The notes under the pieces: model-generated | Told to the model about the DNA's origin: nothing | Databases searched by the model: none | The model's input: only the letters and a program-made list of their open reading frames with translations | Position numbers and translations under genes: made by a program | Part shown: piece by piece, positions 50,301 through 61,588 of the stretch | Layout: every line of letters begins with the position of its first letter | How positions within the stretch are numbered: position 1 is the first letter of the stretch | Assembly (NCBI GenBank): GCA_004794655.1 | Contig: SMMW01000555.1 | Coordinates: 8,577,001 to 8,641,000, forward strand | DNA: 64,000 nt | Source of the DNA: Marisa cornuarietis | Lineage: Eukaryota > Mollusca > Gastropoda > Architaenioglossa > Ampullariidae | Direction of reading: 5' to 3'

Positions 50301-50807
50301 TGCCGAAATTGTTGCAAAGATTGCTGCACGTGCTGCAAGCAAGTCAATGTCGGGGTAAGTTAAAGTATTTTCAAAAGATATTAGAAATGATAACAAGTAT
50401 TAGATCAAACACGCAAAAGAGCTAAGTTTAAAACTGACTTACCACGAAAAAAGGCACTCGTGCATTGCAACAGTGCATTGGAAGCTAACTTCTCTAATGG
50501 TAAAGTTTCTTCATTTGTGAAAGTCGAAAGCAGAAAGACCTTCAGTGCACCAGCCATGTGTTCTTCATTTGAGTACAGTGTGGTCTTTTCTCTATGCATG
50601 TTTGTCACAGATAGACCCGTGAAAGTAATGAATGACAGAAATGGAGTTAGCTCCCTTGTTTGTTTTGTACAGCAGGGTTAGTGGCCCTTGGGGTATATGT
50701 TTGCTATGGTTGGAAAGCGTGACGTAAAAGATGAGTATGACGTGGGGTGTCGTCTGCAAGAGCGCAGAAGTTTCTGGAGAGAAAGAACAAATGATGGTTT
50801 GAGTGGA

Positions 50808-50899
<92 letters not shown>

Positions 50900-53800
50900 T
50901 TTTTCGAGAAAAGTAAACAAGGTCGGCATTTCGAGTATTGCTGGGAGTATATAGGTTAGTGTTTCGCCAGTTGTTGTGTTTCTACTGGTTTATTCAGAAA
51001 ATTGGAATATTGCTGTGTGTGTGAAAAGATTCGTCAGTTCCTGTGTTTCTGCCAGTGGATTCTATATTGGAGTAATTGCTGTGCTTTTGGAGATTCGTAG
51101 TGGTGTGTATTTCTATATAATTTCAAGGAGTATTACAGGCAAGTTTGTATCTGTGGGTGCGTGAGTTGTGATCAGACGTTGACAGTGTGAAGTGGTCAGG
51201 TACGTTTTGAGAAACTGTTGAACATTGGAAGAAAATTAAGCTGATATAGAGAAGAGACGATGAGCGACGTTTGAGTGGAAGTTTGAAAGAAGACATTTAC
51301 GTTGTTGAAAGGATATTTAGGATATTAGTAGGGTTTAAGTAATCATTAATTTAGCTGCGATATATGTTGATGTAACTTTTATTTGAAATTCGTTGAGTGT
51401 GGGAAATATTTGGATTTTTTTTTAAATTATAGAGATATAGGTACCCACGTGCAGGTCTTTGTACTTTGTTGTGTGAAAGGACACGTGAAGAACGCTGTGA
51501 GGTCAGTGTGTGTTGTATGTGACCCGTCCACACGTCCCGTGCGTTCTTGACATTAGAGAGTTTGAGATCCACGACGCGTAGTGAGACGTGTGCGGCAACG
51601 ATAACGGCGAGCCTCTAAGACTACCCGTTGTGAGAAAGCGATTGGTTGGATTTTGTGGATGTGATGATGTAGGGCGCAAATTCCCGTGACGCTACAGGTT
51701 GCCGCTCCTGCACGCGTCGTGCGAGAACTGAATCTCAAACTCTCTAATGGTGACCCCCGACGTGACCTGTTTGGGTTTGTATCGTTTGGTGCTGTCACCC
51801 CGTCTCCAGCTTTACGGGTCTGTGGAGTTTGTAAAGTTCTCTCCACAGTAAGGGCCTAGCCTCTGTATCTACTTTGAGTCTTGTCTTTCCTTCTCAACTC
51901 TCTCCTCTGGGTGTAAAAGAGTGTGAAGTAACCGCAAGGGAGAGTGACTGTTCGCTATCCTGTAGTTACCTGTCTTGGAAGTTTTAAGAAAAAGTTTTGG
52001 GTTTCCTTACTTAAATATTGTATGCCTCAGTAAATCGATGATTTGAATTAACTGAAGAATGATTATTTTTGTGACTTGATTTTAGGAAGAGTTTGAGAAA
52101 AATTTGTGAACATTTGATGCAGTAGATGTTAAGGTACTATGTAATGTGTTAAGATATTATTCTGTGTGTTTAATTGATGACCTGGCTATATACTCCATGC
52201 TATGCCTCTATGCCATCTGTTTTAATTATTGACTAGCCTGTGTGGCATATTTGAAAAGCCTGTGTGGCAGATTTGAAAAGCCTGTGTGGCAAATTTGAAA
52301 AGCCTGTGTGGCAGATTTGAAAAGCCTGTGTGGCGGATTGACTAGCCTGTGTGGCTGTTAGAATAGCCTGTGTGGCTGTTAGAATAGCCTGTGTGGCTGT
52401 TAGAATAGCCTGTGTGGCTGATTGAATAGCCTGTGTGGCTGATAGAATCTCTAAGGCATAAAGAGATGCTAAGATAGTAGCCTAGGCATATAATTGCATG
52501 CTTCGTGGGCTAGCAGCCTATGTTACATTGTGAAATTATATTCCTTTGCTATTAGGGTTTTGATAACCGCTTGGTATAATTGGAAGATTACTTTCTGTGT
52601 TGTCTGACATTGTGGATCTGGATGTGATTTAACCTTGTGTAAGCAGTTGATTTTGATTTTGTTGTATTATTGCTATAGAGATTTTTTGGTTGTAACCTGC
52701 CTTGACTGGGCTTAGGGTTAGTGGTTTGAAAGTTTATATTCTAGGGTTCTTATTTAATAGCATTGAAAACGGAAATTCCCCAGCGAAGTGTTGAGGATTA
52801 TAAGAGGGAAGGAGAGATGTTAGCATTAAGAGAGGGGGAACTTACTAAATACATTTTCCAGTGTATGGAGAGGCAAGACAGAATGACAGAAAGGTTAGCC
52901 AGAGAAAGAAAAGAGGAAGCAGAAAGAATAACTAGAGAAAAAGAAGCTGAAAGACTAGAAAGGAAAGAAGAAGCTGATAGATTAGAACGGAAAGAAGAAG
53001 CAGAGAGAAGAGAAAAAGAAGCAGAGAGAATAGCTAGAGAAAAAGAAGCAGAGAGAGCATTTGAATTGGAAAAACTGCGATTAGAGAAAGTGACTGATTC
53101 AAACTCGTCGAGAAGTAGTGGGGATCAACCCCCATGAGGAGTCACGTATAAACTTTCAGTGTTTCATGAGGATACTGACGATATTGATTCATTCTTACAT
53201 CGATTTGAGACTCAAGCAGAAGCTCTAAAGTGGCCCAGAGATGTCTGGCTCTTACAAATTTCCACAACCTTCCATGGAGAAGCTTTAAGCTTATATCATC
53301 ATCTGTGTGCTCAAGGTGGACTAGACTATGAGACACTTAAACAAGAATTATTACTAAAGTTCCAATACACCGCAGACGGATATAGAGAAAAATTCCGAAA
53401 TGTGCGACCCCAGGCTCAAGAGACGATGCATTCTTTCCACACGCGATTGGTTAGTTGGTTCAACCGATGGATTGAACTGTCTAAGGTCCCCAAACCGTAC
53501 GAAGGACTTCATGATTTATTAGCCCGCGAGCAAATCCTTCAGAGCGTATCAAAAGAATTGACAGTCTTCCTGAGGGAACGAGATTTTTCGACTGCCAAGG
53601 AACTGATAGATAGTGCAGAACGTTATCGGCAGGCACATTCCAACCAGTCAATGTCAAGAAGAACAGGCACAGTTACACACGCTAATTTGGGAATTACCAC
53701 GCCTCCATCATCGCCCACGTTCTATAAGAAGCCAGATCGAAGACCAACTACTCCTCATCGTTCTTCCAGACCTCAGGGTAATTCTTTCTATAAAAGGACT

Positions 53801-56800
53801 GATCTGCCCCCCTCACCTACACCTAAGACAGCACAGCAAGGCTCGACTACAACGCCACGATCACCAGTAAAGGGATCTCCGACGTTAAGTAGGAAGATCC
53901 AGTGCTACGCGTGTCGGGGTTTCGGCCATATCTCCAGGGTGTGTGCAAACACCTTAGGGACTACCACCCCAAAAACGGACCGCCGAGAGGCATCGCAAAC
54001 AGCAAACATTGGTATTCTATGTTCCTCATCAACCCACGAAGAATTAGGACATCTGGAACTTTACTCAGGGACAGTTCGAGGGAAAACAATCCAAGTGTTG
54101 CGAGACACGGGAGCTACGACGGCTGGCATTTGAGCTGATCTAGTTCAGGAGAAAGAATATTTAGGACGAAATCAGTCCTGTGTAACGTTTGGAGGGAACA
54201 TCGAAACTTTCCCTCTAGCTCGTGTGTTGGTCGACACGCCTTTCTACAAAGGTTTCTTGCAGTGTTGCGTGATCAAACATCCGGTCACGGACTTAATCAT
54301 AGGGAACGTTCCGGGCGTACAAGACTACGACCATGACCACCTACCCTCCACCTTGGTTGTGACTCGCTCACAAGCTAGAGCAACTACACCTCGTACCACC
54401 CATTTAGGCCTGGAGGCTTTAAACTGGAAAATCGAACCAGAACGGTTTATTCAATACCAGAAAGAAGATGTGGCGCTGCAGAAACTTCGAGTGTCAGCAG
54501 GACAACATCCGCAATTTAAGGTGAAAAATGATGTCCTTTACCGGTTATTCGACAAATTGGCATTGCGACAACTGGTAGTCCCACAACAACTACGGTCCAC
54601 TGTCCTCGCTCTGGGTCATGATAACCCTCTGTCAGGGCATGTTGGAGTAAGAAATACGATGCGTCGAATCTTAACCCACTTCTGGTGGCCAGAAGTACGG
54701 AAAGACGTCAGAACCCATTGTCGAACGTGCGACATTTGTCAGCGCACTACTTCCAAGGGGAGGAATAACGCCGTACCAATGGTGAAAACACCTATAATCA
54801 ACGAACCATTCAAGCGTATAGCCATCGATCTCTTGGGTCCCATCCGGCCATCATCTGCAGGCCACACCCACATCCTGACCATGATAGATATCGCTACGCG
54901 GTACCCTGAGGCAGTACCACTAAAGAAAATTGACACAAGAGACTGTAGCAGACGCCTTATTTTCCCTCTTCTGCCGCGTTGGATTCCCTCAGAAAATCCT
55001 TTCAGATCGAGGAACGCAATTCACCTCCGAACTCATGACGGAAATATTCAAGACCTTAGCCATCAAGGGACTCCATTCCACTCCCTACCACGCTCAGACC
55101 AATGGAATAGTCGAGCGTTATCATGGTACACTCAAAACCATGCTGAAGAGGGTAACCGCCCAACACCCCCGCGATTGGAATCAATACTTACCCGCAGTCC
55201 TCTTCGCCAGTAGAGAAATGATCAACGAGAGCACCGGGTTTTCGCCCTTCGAACTGTTGTTTGGCAGACAACCTAGGGGCCCCCTCAGTCTTTTAGCATC
55301 ATCGTGGAAGAAAACCCTAGGACCAGAAGAGGGCCAACCCATATTCCAATATGTGTTAGACCTGAAGAATATCCTCCAGGAGTCGTCAGAGATGGCTACA
55401 CAGAACCAAGAGGTAGCAGGCACCAAACAAAAGCACTACTACGACAAAAAAGCAAGGGCTAGAGAGTTGCATGAAGGAGATGAAGTATTATTGTTGCGAA
55501 CTACCAAAATGAATAAGTTACTCGCACAGTGGCAGGGACCGTACCTGGTTACCCGGAAGAAGCACCCCGACTACACCGTAAACATCAGGGGAAAAGACAG
55601 ATTGTTCCACATCAATATGATCAAAAAGTATCACAGGAGAATACCCACGCAAGTCGCCATGCTGGCTGATTCCCATACATCAAAACCGCCACCCTCTGCA
55701 TTGACCACACCAGACCTCTTGTTTTCAGAAATTTTATCACCAGATTTTATAACACCCCAAGAAAGAGGGACCACTAGCAAGGAACCCATCTTCACCACAC
55801 CTACTCCCATACCGGCGAGCAATCTCGCCGTGTTAGAAATGTCTTCAGAATCCGATGCAGTATCAATACCTACGATGCCGGCTCAAGAAAATATCCAAGA
55901 TGTAAAAATAGATCACCGTCTTTCAGCCTCACAAAGAGACCAAGTTCAGAAAGTGCTTGAACAGTTCCAGGAGACTTTAACGTCAGAACCAGGGAACTTC
56001 AATGGACCCATACAACACGAAATACGACTCAACGCAGACTCCATCGTAAGACAGAAACCTTACGCTGTGCATTTTAATACACAGCAGCGTATTGACACTG
56101 AGATTCAAGAACTGTTACAAAGAGGAATCATAGAGCCATCGAATTCTCCGTTCTCATCACCTCTATTACTAGTTAAAAAGAAAGACGGGAGTCTAAGATT
56201 TTGTGTGGACTATCGGGCACTCAACCGGATAACGATATTTGATGCAGAACCAATTCCCAACCCGGAGTTTTTATTTTCAAGACTTACAAACTGCAAGTAT
56301 TTTAGTAAAATGGATCTGACCAAGGGTTACTGGCAGAAACCACTGAAGCCCACAGACAAAGAGAAGACAGCTTTCCAAACACCAATGGGGCTTTTCCAAT
56401 GGACTAGAATGCCATTCGGTCTGGTAACAGCACCAGCCACCTTCGCAAGAGTGATGAGATACCTAAAGCTAGAACCTCACAACACTTTCCATTTTTTTGA
56501 TGACCTACTTACAGCCAGTCCGACTTGGGATCTTCATCTTGGGAACCTATCCGGAACCCTGCAAACTCTACAACAGTATAACTTAACTGTCAGACCCTCA
56601 AAAGTGGAAATGGGCTACCAGGAATTAACCTATTTGGGTCACCAGATAGGCCAAGGATGCATGAAACCCGAAGTGGAAACAATAAACAAAATCCTGAAAC
56701 TCACCACCCCGAGAAGTAAGAAACAAGTCCGCTCATTATTGGGTCTCATCAGCTACTATCAAAGGTACATCCCGAATTTTGCTTCTGAAACTGCACCCAT

Positions 56801-59800
56801 TACTAATCTCACAAAGGGAAATCAACCAAGAGCTATTGTCTGGAGTGAAGACTGTCAGACTGCACTAGAGAAGATTCAGACAATTATATCTACTCCTCCC
56901 GTGCTACGCCTACCTGATTTCACAAAAACCTTCATCCTCCAGATGGATGCCAGTGGAGTGGGCATAGGAGCGACGCTATTACAAGAAATAGAAGGAGAAC
57001 TGTTACCTGTCACCTTCATTAGCCGAAAATTATTAGAAAGGGAAGCTAGGTATAGCACCATTGAAAGAGAGTGCTTAGCAATTGTTTGGTCAGTCTTGAA
57101 GTTATCTCGGTACTTGTGCGGGGTACCTTTCATTTTGCAAACCGATCATAAACCCTTAATTTTTTTAAAGACAACCCCCTACAAAAATTCTAGGGTTATG
57201 AGATGGGCATTGGCACTGCAAGAATACCACTTCAAAATCGAGTCTATTAAAGGCACCCGTAACCAATTGGCCGACGCTCTGTCTCGAGCGGAAATAGATC
57301 AACAAATTCCTTAATAAGATTTTTTTAAGAGCACTCTGTTATTTAGAGTAAGGACTATTCTCAGCAGGGAAAGAAGGAAGAAATAAAGAGCTAGTATTGA
57401 AAACAATAGTGATAGAAAAAAATTGTATGAAACATTTTTTTTTTCGAAGGAGGGAGGATTGTCACGGATAGACCCGTGAAAGTAATGAATGACAGAAATG
57501 GAGTTAGCTCCCTTGTTTGTTTTGTACAGCAGGGTTAGTGGCCCTTGGGGTATATGTTTGCTATGGTTGGAAAGCGTGACGTAAAAGATGAGTATGACGT
57601 GGGGTGTCGTCTGCAAGAGCGCAGAAGTTTCTGGAGAGAAAGAACAAATGATGGTTTGAGTGGAATGTGTGTGTGTGTGTGTGTGTGTGATTTTTCGAGA
57701 AAAGTAAACAAGGTCGGCATTTCGAGTATTGCTGGGAGTATATAGGTTAGTGTTTCGCCAGTTGTTGTGTTTCTACTGGTTTATTCAGAAAATTGGAATA
57801 TTGCTGTGTGTGTGAAAAGATTCGTCAGTTCCTGTGTTTCTGCCAGTGGATTCTATATTGGAGTAATTGCTGTGCTTTTGGAGATTCGTAGTGGTGTGTA
57901 TTTCTATATAATTTCAAGGAGTATTACAGGCAAGTTTGTATCTGTGGGTGCGTGAGTTGTGATCAGACGTTGACAGTGTGAAGTGGTCAGGTACGTTTTG
58001 AGAAACTGTTGAACATTGGAAGAAAATTAAGCTGATATAGAGAAGAGACGATGAGCGACGTTTGAGTGGAAGGTTGAAAGAAGACATTTACGTTGTTGAA
58101 AGGACATTTAGGATATTAGTAGGGTTTAAGTAATCATTAATTTAGCTGCGATATATGTTGATGTAACTTTTATTTGAAATTCCTTGAGTGTGGGAAATAT
58201 TTGGATTTTTAAATTATAGAGATATAGGAACCCACGTGCAGGTCTTTGTACTTTGTTGTGTGAAAGGACACGTGAAGAACGCTGTGAGGTCAGTGTGTGT
58301 TGTATGTGACCCGTCCACACGTCCCGTGCGTTCTTGACATTCATGTTCATGATGGTATCATTATCTGAGCTACGATTAAGAGTCTTCTGAGTAGTGATTA
58401 TTCCATTCGTGAATATAAAAGAGTAGGCTTCCGAGATGTATGTTGAAAATATAGAATATATAGCATTTGTGAAAAAATATCGACTGTGAACACATTGAAC
58501 AACAATTCTGATTTTTCTCTTTTCAAAACAATGCACATAGTTCGGGTGTTCGTGCTGCCCTGTGTTGCTTCCTATTTAATACGATTGCTTTTACGTCCGT
58601 ACATTGTATAGTCATTGGAATGAATTACTTCAAATATCATCTCCTGTTTTTTTAATCATATAAAGCACCTTGAACCGCCTTTTATTATCTGTTAAAGTGC
58701 TCTATATTATTATTATTACAACACAGACTTAAGCTGATACACAGTCTTCAATATTTGCACCATTTTTAGATACCTATATCTTTTATAACACATTCTAACT
58801 TTTTCTAACGTTGAAAAGGACAAGTTTGTAATCAATAAAATTATGTGTTTAATGTTAATGGGAATTAAAGTGAGAATAAACACAAATTTTGATTTAAGCT
58901 GAAATTTTTACCTTGCCTATTAAGTGCTAAACTATTCTATTTTTCAGCCTGTTTGCTATGGATTGTAAAATGCAGTTTAAGAATTATTCTTTGTGAATAC
59001 TTCAGCCAGTATTGTTTCTTAATATATTTTAGAGAGCGGCACGTGAATTCATTATCTAAAGAAACGTACATTATTTTCTTTAACCCTCCTGAAGTGAAGT
59101 TGCGTCTTTTTTTCCTTCAAATCAGATCCACAATACATCGATCTTATTTAAAAATCTTTCTTTACCGATTAAAAAAGTGGTGATACGGAACAAATATTTT
59201 ATCTGTCCCAATCTCTGACGGTTGTCAATGGCAAGTCTATGGTGTGTCCCAGATTTTGGTCCTGTTTGCGATTTGATTAAATCAAGTTAAAATAAAAAAC
59301 AATTTTTACAAAAATATTTAAAATTGTTGTTTACTGCTTTACACTTTACATTGTCTAGCTATGCACCGCAAATGCCTGACTAATTTTTGAACGAAAATAC
59401 AGTTATGGCAACATCGAGATGGGGATACACAAAACACAAAACTTACATGCGGTTGCGCCGAAACTTCATCTGCTCGTCATGATCTTAATTTTCACCCTTC
59501 TGTCTACTCGTTCATCCTAATTTTTTTAATCTGCCCTAAACTCAAACCCAAACCCAGAACCACTCCTCACCAGAAATGTCTCAGTTAGACTGTAAAATTT
59601 GATTAAGTCTTCTCTAGTTAATGTACTAGAGGAGTAGAAACCGTCTTCGACTTATAATACCACACTTTTGTCCTGACACTACTGTGGCATCGCTGAAGTA
59701 ACCTACCTTCAGTGGGGTAAAACAGTTGGAAATAAACGGATTTCTAATGCAAAGAAACGTTAAAAAGATCGGTTCAGAGTCTAGTTCTGGAAGGACGGAA

Positions 59801-60858
59801 CATTTTTAGTTAAACTATTTGAAATTCAAGCTTTACTCTAATAACTTCCTGGCGATCCCGCTACCACTGTTAGTCATCTGTCCCGTCATGTAGTCGTATG
59901 TATTTTATCTATACCATAGTAGACGTGCCTTGCTCGTCCCTCTAAATGTATGCTATTTTTATTATTTTTAATATAAATTTGTGTTGCTATGGTAAAAGTG
60001 GTTGCCTTGGCCTGGCCAGAATGAATGATTTCGCGGATCTTATACTGCCCCACCCCTGTTGGAGTGACTCGCCTACTGATGCCGTGTTGGCATTACAATT
60101 TACTTTAAGGTTTACATTCCTATGAATACCTACAAGAAAGCACGACCATGTGCACCTGGCAATTTAGAGAAGGGAACTTTTTATTTGCTTCTTAGACGAC
60201 CAATGGGTAGAAGAAAATTTGCAGGAAAGCTATATATACAGCGGCTTTAACTCTGGTTACACGTGCGTGGATTCGAATCTCATTTCCACTGAGAAACCTG
60301 GTAACCTGCTCCTTTGAAGTGGAAGGTCTTTATCGTTTCACAGATGTATGTCCGATTCATATTGTGGAGTAAGAACGATAATGTTCCAAGCTTTCACACT
60401 ACGTGTACAAGGGTAAATTAACATCGATTTTAATACCATTACATTTTGTAAAAAATGTTTTTAGGTTTGGCTAAAACTGACTGACACCATACATTCTTCT
60501 TTCCATAAGCCAGCCATCATTCACACTGTAATCACCACCACTACCATCATCCTCATATTTATTTTTTTTATCAGTTTTAAACAATTTAATTGCATGAAAT
60601 CTGAAAGCTTTTGTTTTAGATATTTGCTTTTTTACATCCAGTGCAGTTACTTTCAGCTATGTAAAGATCTAAACACATTTGCTAACTTAGATACTGACAT
60701 CAAGAAATGAACTGACGGGACAGACCTTGATAGTACTAGAAGAAGAAGATCTTCTGGAGGATGACCTTGTTAAGCAGCTTGATGACACCGATTTCAAAGT
60801 CCTTGAGAGCAAACTAACTAGAGGACAAATGATGATTATTAAGAAGATTCGCGAAGAG
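42895..60858 (+). CDS. CALHM-like large-pore channel subunit with cysteine-rich cytosolic clusters, gene B (3' end outside window)
   Basis: Tandem paralog of gene A. Exons: 42895-43084, 46051-46183, 47516-47658, 50272-50354 and 60691-60858, phases 1-2-1-0-0, joining in frame to residue 239. Exon 1 is exactly as long as in gene A (190 bases). It has the CPC motif (FTCPC, 35-39), TM1 about 15-30, TM2 about 47-63, TM3 in RPCILAGAWIFYSVMDPR, FSECIMSE and KNCTAED (C112, C126) in the short second loop, and TM4 about 138-156. Unlike A, the intracellular side carries CKNCCCENFC (74-83) and CCCKGTCRNCCKDCCTCC (160-177). Exon 60691-60858 encodes the same helical module as gene A exon 6 (LEEEDLLEDD, LTRGQMMIIKKI). 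No counterpart of A's 25-base exon 5 was found; phase allows direct joining. A frame 61641-61685 could end the protein after 14 more residues, but sequence at the right edge of the window predicts that the real next exon lies just outside. A gypsy-type retrotransposon fills intron 4. Confidence 0.75.
44257..45232. mobile_element. Non-autonomous relative of the IS3EU-like transposon (976 bp)
   Basis: Ends TATTGGGCGCCAAGAGGGGA and its inverse match the tips of the 18360-26025 element except at the fourth base. The subterminal block GAGGCTGGCTTATTTGCAT (44887) also matches the larger element's inner TIR. The interior is a series of small palindromes (CATTGCATTCTATA, AGAGAAAGCTTTCTCT) and has no transposase. 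The flanks (GCAGAG / CAGGGA) do not give a clean duplication. It lies in gene B intron 1. Confidence 0.85.
45985..46031. repeat. (TG)n microsatellite adjoining gene B exon 2
   Basis: About 23 TG units ending 20 bases upstream of the acceptor of exon 46051, where a pyrimidine tract would normally be. Length changes here could affect splicing of that exon. Confidence 0.9.
46920..47225 (-). mobile_element. RTE-type LINE remnant in gene B intron 2
   Basis: Shares long runs with 48840-49120: CCTTGATGTACGCCTCCT, CGTCTGAAATAAAACATTTG, ATGTTGAATTTTGGAAT and CCGCTGATACTGAAGA. On the minus strand it corresponds to the palm part of an RT. It has more stops than its neighbour copy. Confidence 0.65.
47297..47368. 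repeat. (TG)n(AG)n microsatellite
   Basis: 24 TG units followed by about 12 AG units. Confidence 0.95.
48055..49066 (-). pseudogene. RTE-type LINE reverse transcriptase remnant in gene B intron 3
   Basis: Minus strand, several frames. 49066-48704 reads as an RT palm (DLYHGLIDFRKIFDSFWHA with the motif A aspartate, then VHQGRPYILLNIFPENIMRE). 48403-48300 gives RRLLRISNKKHKTNDCTNH. 48324-48055 gives the C-terminal block with VNEWTGCPVQDLL. The DD box is absent between these blocks. It is a dead fragment, opposite in orientation to gene B. Confidence 0.75.
49120..50270. other. Gene B intron sequence, unassigned
   Basis: A moderately GC-rich block (49550-49900) with TATATATA near 49610 could be a solo LTR or another old insertion, but I found no paired end, duplication or coding signal. 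Confidence 0.3.
50603..51552 (+). repeat. 5' LTR of the Gmr1-like element (950 bp)
   Basis: Begins TGTCAC and ends TTGACA. It matches the 3' LTR almost base for base. It is longer mainly because its TG microsatellite (50809-50898, 45 units) has grown from the 12 units in the other LTR, and by a T-run difference near 51420. Confidence 0.92.
51553..51747. mobile_element. 195-bp inverted-repeat insert between the 5' LTR and the primer-binding site
   Basis: Starts TTAGAGAGTTTGAGAT and ends with its inverse, ATCTCAAACTCTCTAA; an ACGACGCGT/ACGCGTCGT pair lies further in. It sits exactly between the LTR's terminal CA and the TGG of the primer site, where retrotransposons normally have few or no bases. 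It may be a MITE caught by the element or a structured leader. Confidence 0.6.
51748..51766 (+). promoter_or_regulatory. Primer-binding site of the Gmr1-like element
   Basis: TGGTGACCCCCGACGTGAC: begins with TGG, the complement of a tRNA 3' CCA, and has the form used by many invertebrate LTR elements. The priming tRNA is not identified. Confidence 0.65.
52235..52449 (+). repeat. Tandem repeat in the leader of the Gmr1-like element
   Basis: Ten copies of a unit of about 20 bases starting AGCCTGTGTGGC, falling into two subtypes (ending GATTTGAAA and TGTTAGAAT). Confidence 0.9.
52817..54133 (+). pseudogene. gag-protease region of the Gmr1-like element, with two TGA stops
   Basis: One reading frame. 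First an Arg/Glu-rich coiled coil (about 52820-53100; ERLARERKEEAER pattern), then a retrotransposon gag domain (SFLHRFETQAEALKWP ... EALSLYHHLC), a basic Pro/Thr linker, a CCHC zinc knuckle (CYACRGFGHISRVC at about 53902) and the protease active-site region LRDTGATTAGI. TGA codons at 53135-53137 and 54131-54133 interrupt an otherwise open frame that continues across both. Each is one C-to-T change from CGA. No ATG opens the frame upstream of 52817. Structural gag would form the particle; the protease cleaves gag-pol. Confidence 0.8.
54134..57314 (+). pseudogene. pol region (protease end, integrase, RT, RNase H) with one frameshift
   Basis: The frame resumes after the TGA at 54131, then the integrase zinc-finger region (GHVGVRNTMRRILTHFWWPE, CRTCDICQRT), the core (IAIDLLGP, first Asp), a single extra A near 54937 that moves the frame, and the rest of the core (ILSDRGTQF, second Asp; NGIVERYHGTLK, Glu). 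A GPY/F module (WQGPYLVTRK) follows. RT comes next (LLLVKKKDGSLRFCVDYRAL, MPFGLVTAPATFA, catalytic FFDDLL in place of the usual YxDD), then RNase H (FILQMDASGVG, TDHKPL, LADALSR). It ends in TAA at 57314. From 54930 to 57314 it is fully open (about 790 codons). Confidence 0.88.
57446..57458 (+). promoter_or_regulatory. Polypurine tract of the Gmr1-like element
   Basis: GAAGGAGGGAGGA, one base before the 3' LTR. It is the expected primer for second-strand synthesis and confirms the left border of that LTR. Confidence 0.85.
57460..58339 (+). repeat. 3' LTR of the Gmr1-like element (880 bp)
   Basis: Begins TGTCACGG and ends TTGACA; the microsatellite at 57666-57689 is short. The LTR may extend two bases further (TT), since both LTR copies share GACATT. 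Confidence 0.92.
58342..60690. other. Gene B intron sequence downstream of the retrotransposon
   Basis: AT-rich, with no coding similarity. A B-box-like GGATTCGAATCTC at about 60270, with a weak tRNA-like lead-in, may be a SINE remnant. No equivalent of gene A's 25-base exon was found here. Confidence 0.4.
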
Positions 60859-60897
60859 GTAAGCTACGAATATTCTCCCAAATAATTGACTTCTTCA

Positions 60898-61588
60898 CAC
60901 ATTGATGATGAATGGATAGATGGATGAATGGATGATTATTGATGAGGATTAATGGATGGATGATGATCGATTGATGAGGATTAATGGATGGATGATGATT
61001 GATTAATGGACGGCTTATTGATGATGGATTGATGAATGAATAGATTATGGATTGATGATTGGATGATGGATGATGGATGGATTGATAGATAGATGACTGA
61101 TGGATGGATTTATGAATGGATGGATGAATGGATGGATGATAGATTGATGAATGGATGGATGATTTATTGATGAATGGATGGGCGATGGATGATGGATGGA
61201 TGGATTGTTGATGGATAGATGAATGGACGATTGATGAATGGATGGGTTGATGATTGATGGATGGGTGAATGATTTATGGATTGATGAAGGGATGAATGAA
61301 TGGATAAATTGACGGAAGAACGGATGATTGATGGATGATTGAGTGACGGATGATCGAGGGATGGATTGATGGATGATTGATGGATGATTGATAGATGGAT
61401 GGTTGATTGATAGATGATGGTTAGATGATTGATGGATGAACGGATTGATGGATGATGGATGGATGGATGGACGGAAGGAAGGATGAACGGATGGCTGGCT
61501 GATGAATTAATGGATCGGTAGACGGACGGATGGACGGACGATGGATGAATGGATGGATGATGATTGGATGGATGGATGGATGGATGGA

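Larger units (their letters stand above)
50603..58341 (+). mobile_element. Young Ty3/gypsy-type LTR retrotransposon with copia-like domain order (Gmr1-like)
   Basis: Two near-identical direct LTRs flank a gag-pol interior in gene B intron 4, in the gene's orientation. Order on the plus strand: LTR, inverted-repeat insert, primer-binding site, tandem repeat, gag with zinc knuckle, protease, integrase, RT, RNase H, polypurine tract, LTR. Integrase before RT is the Ty1/copia order, while the RT, GPY/F module and RNase H are clearly Ty3/gypsy-like; this combination is known for the Gmr1 group. No envelope frame is seen. By eye the LTRs differ at about five bases outside repeat-length changes, so the insertion is recent, yet the coding region has two TGA stops and one single-base insertion. 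CATGTT occurs directly before 50603 and directly after 58341, a likely target duplication if the right end is placed at 58341. Confidence 0.88.

Noticed and set aside
52763..52816. gag start at 52763
   Set aside because: The codon is TTG; the first in-frame ATG is 52817.
57315..57459. Envelope gene after pol
   Set aside because: Only about 145 bases lie between the pol stop and the 3' LTR, with no open frame of note.
58126..58536. 136-aa minus-strand ORF over the 3' LTR
   Set aside because: It overlaps the LTR and flanking intron, and a similar frame in the 5' LTR is much shorter. No family similarity.
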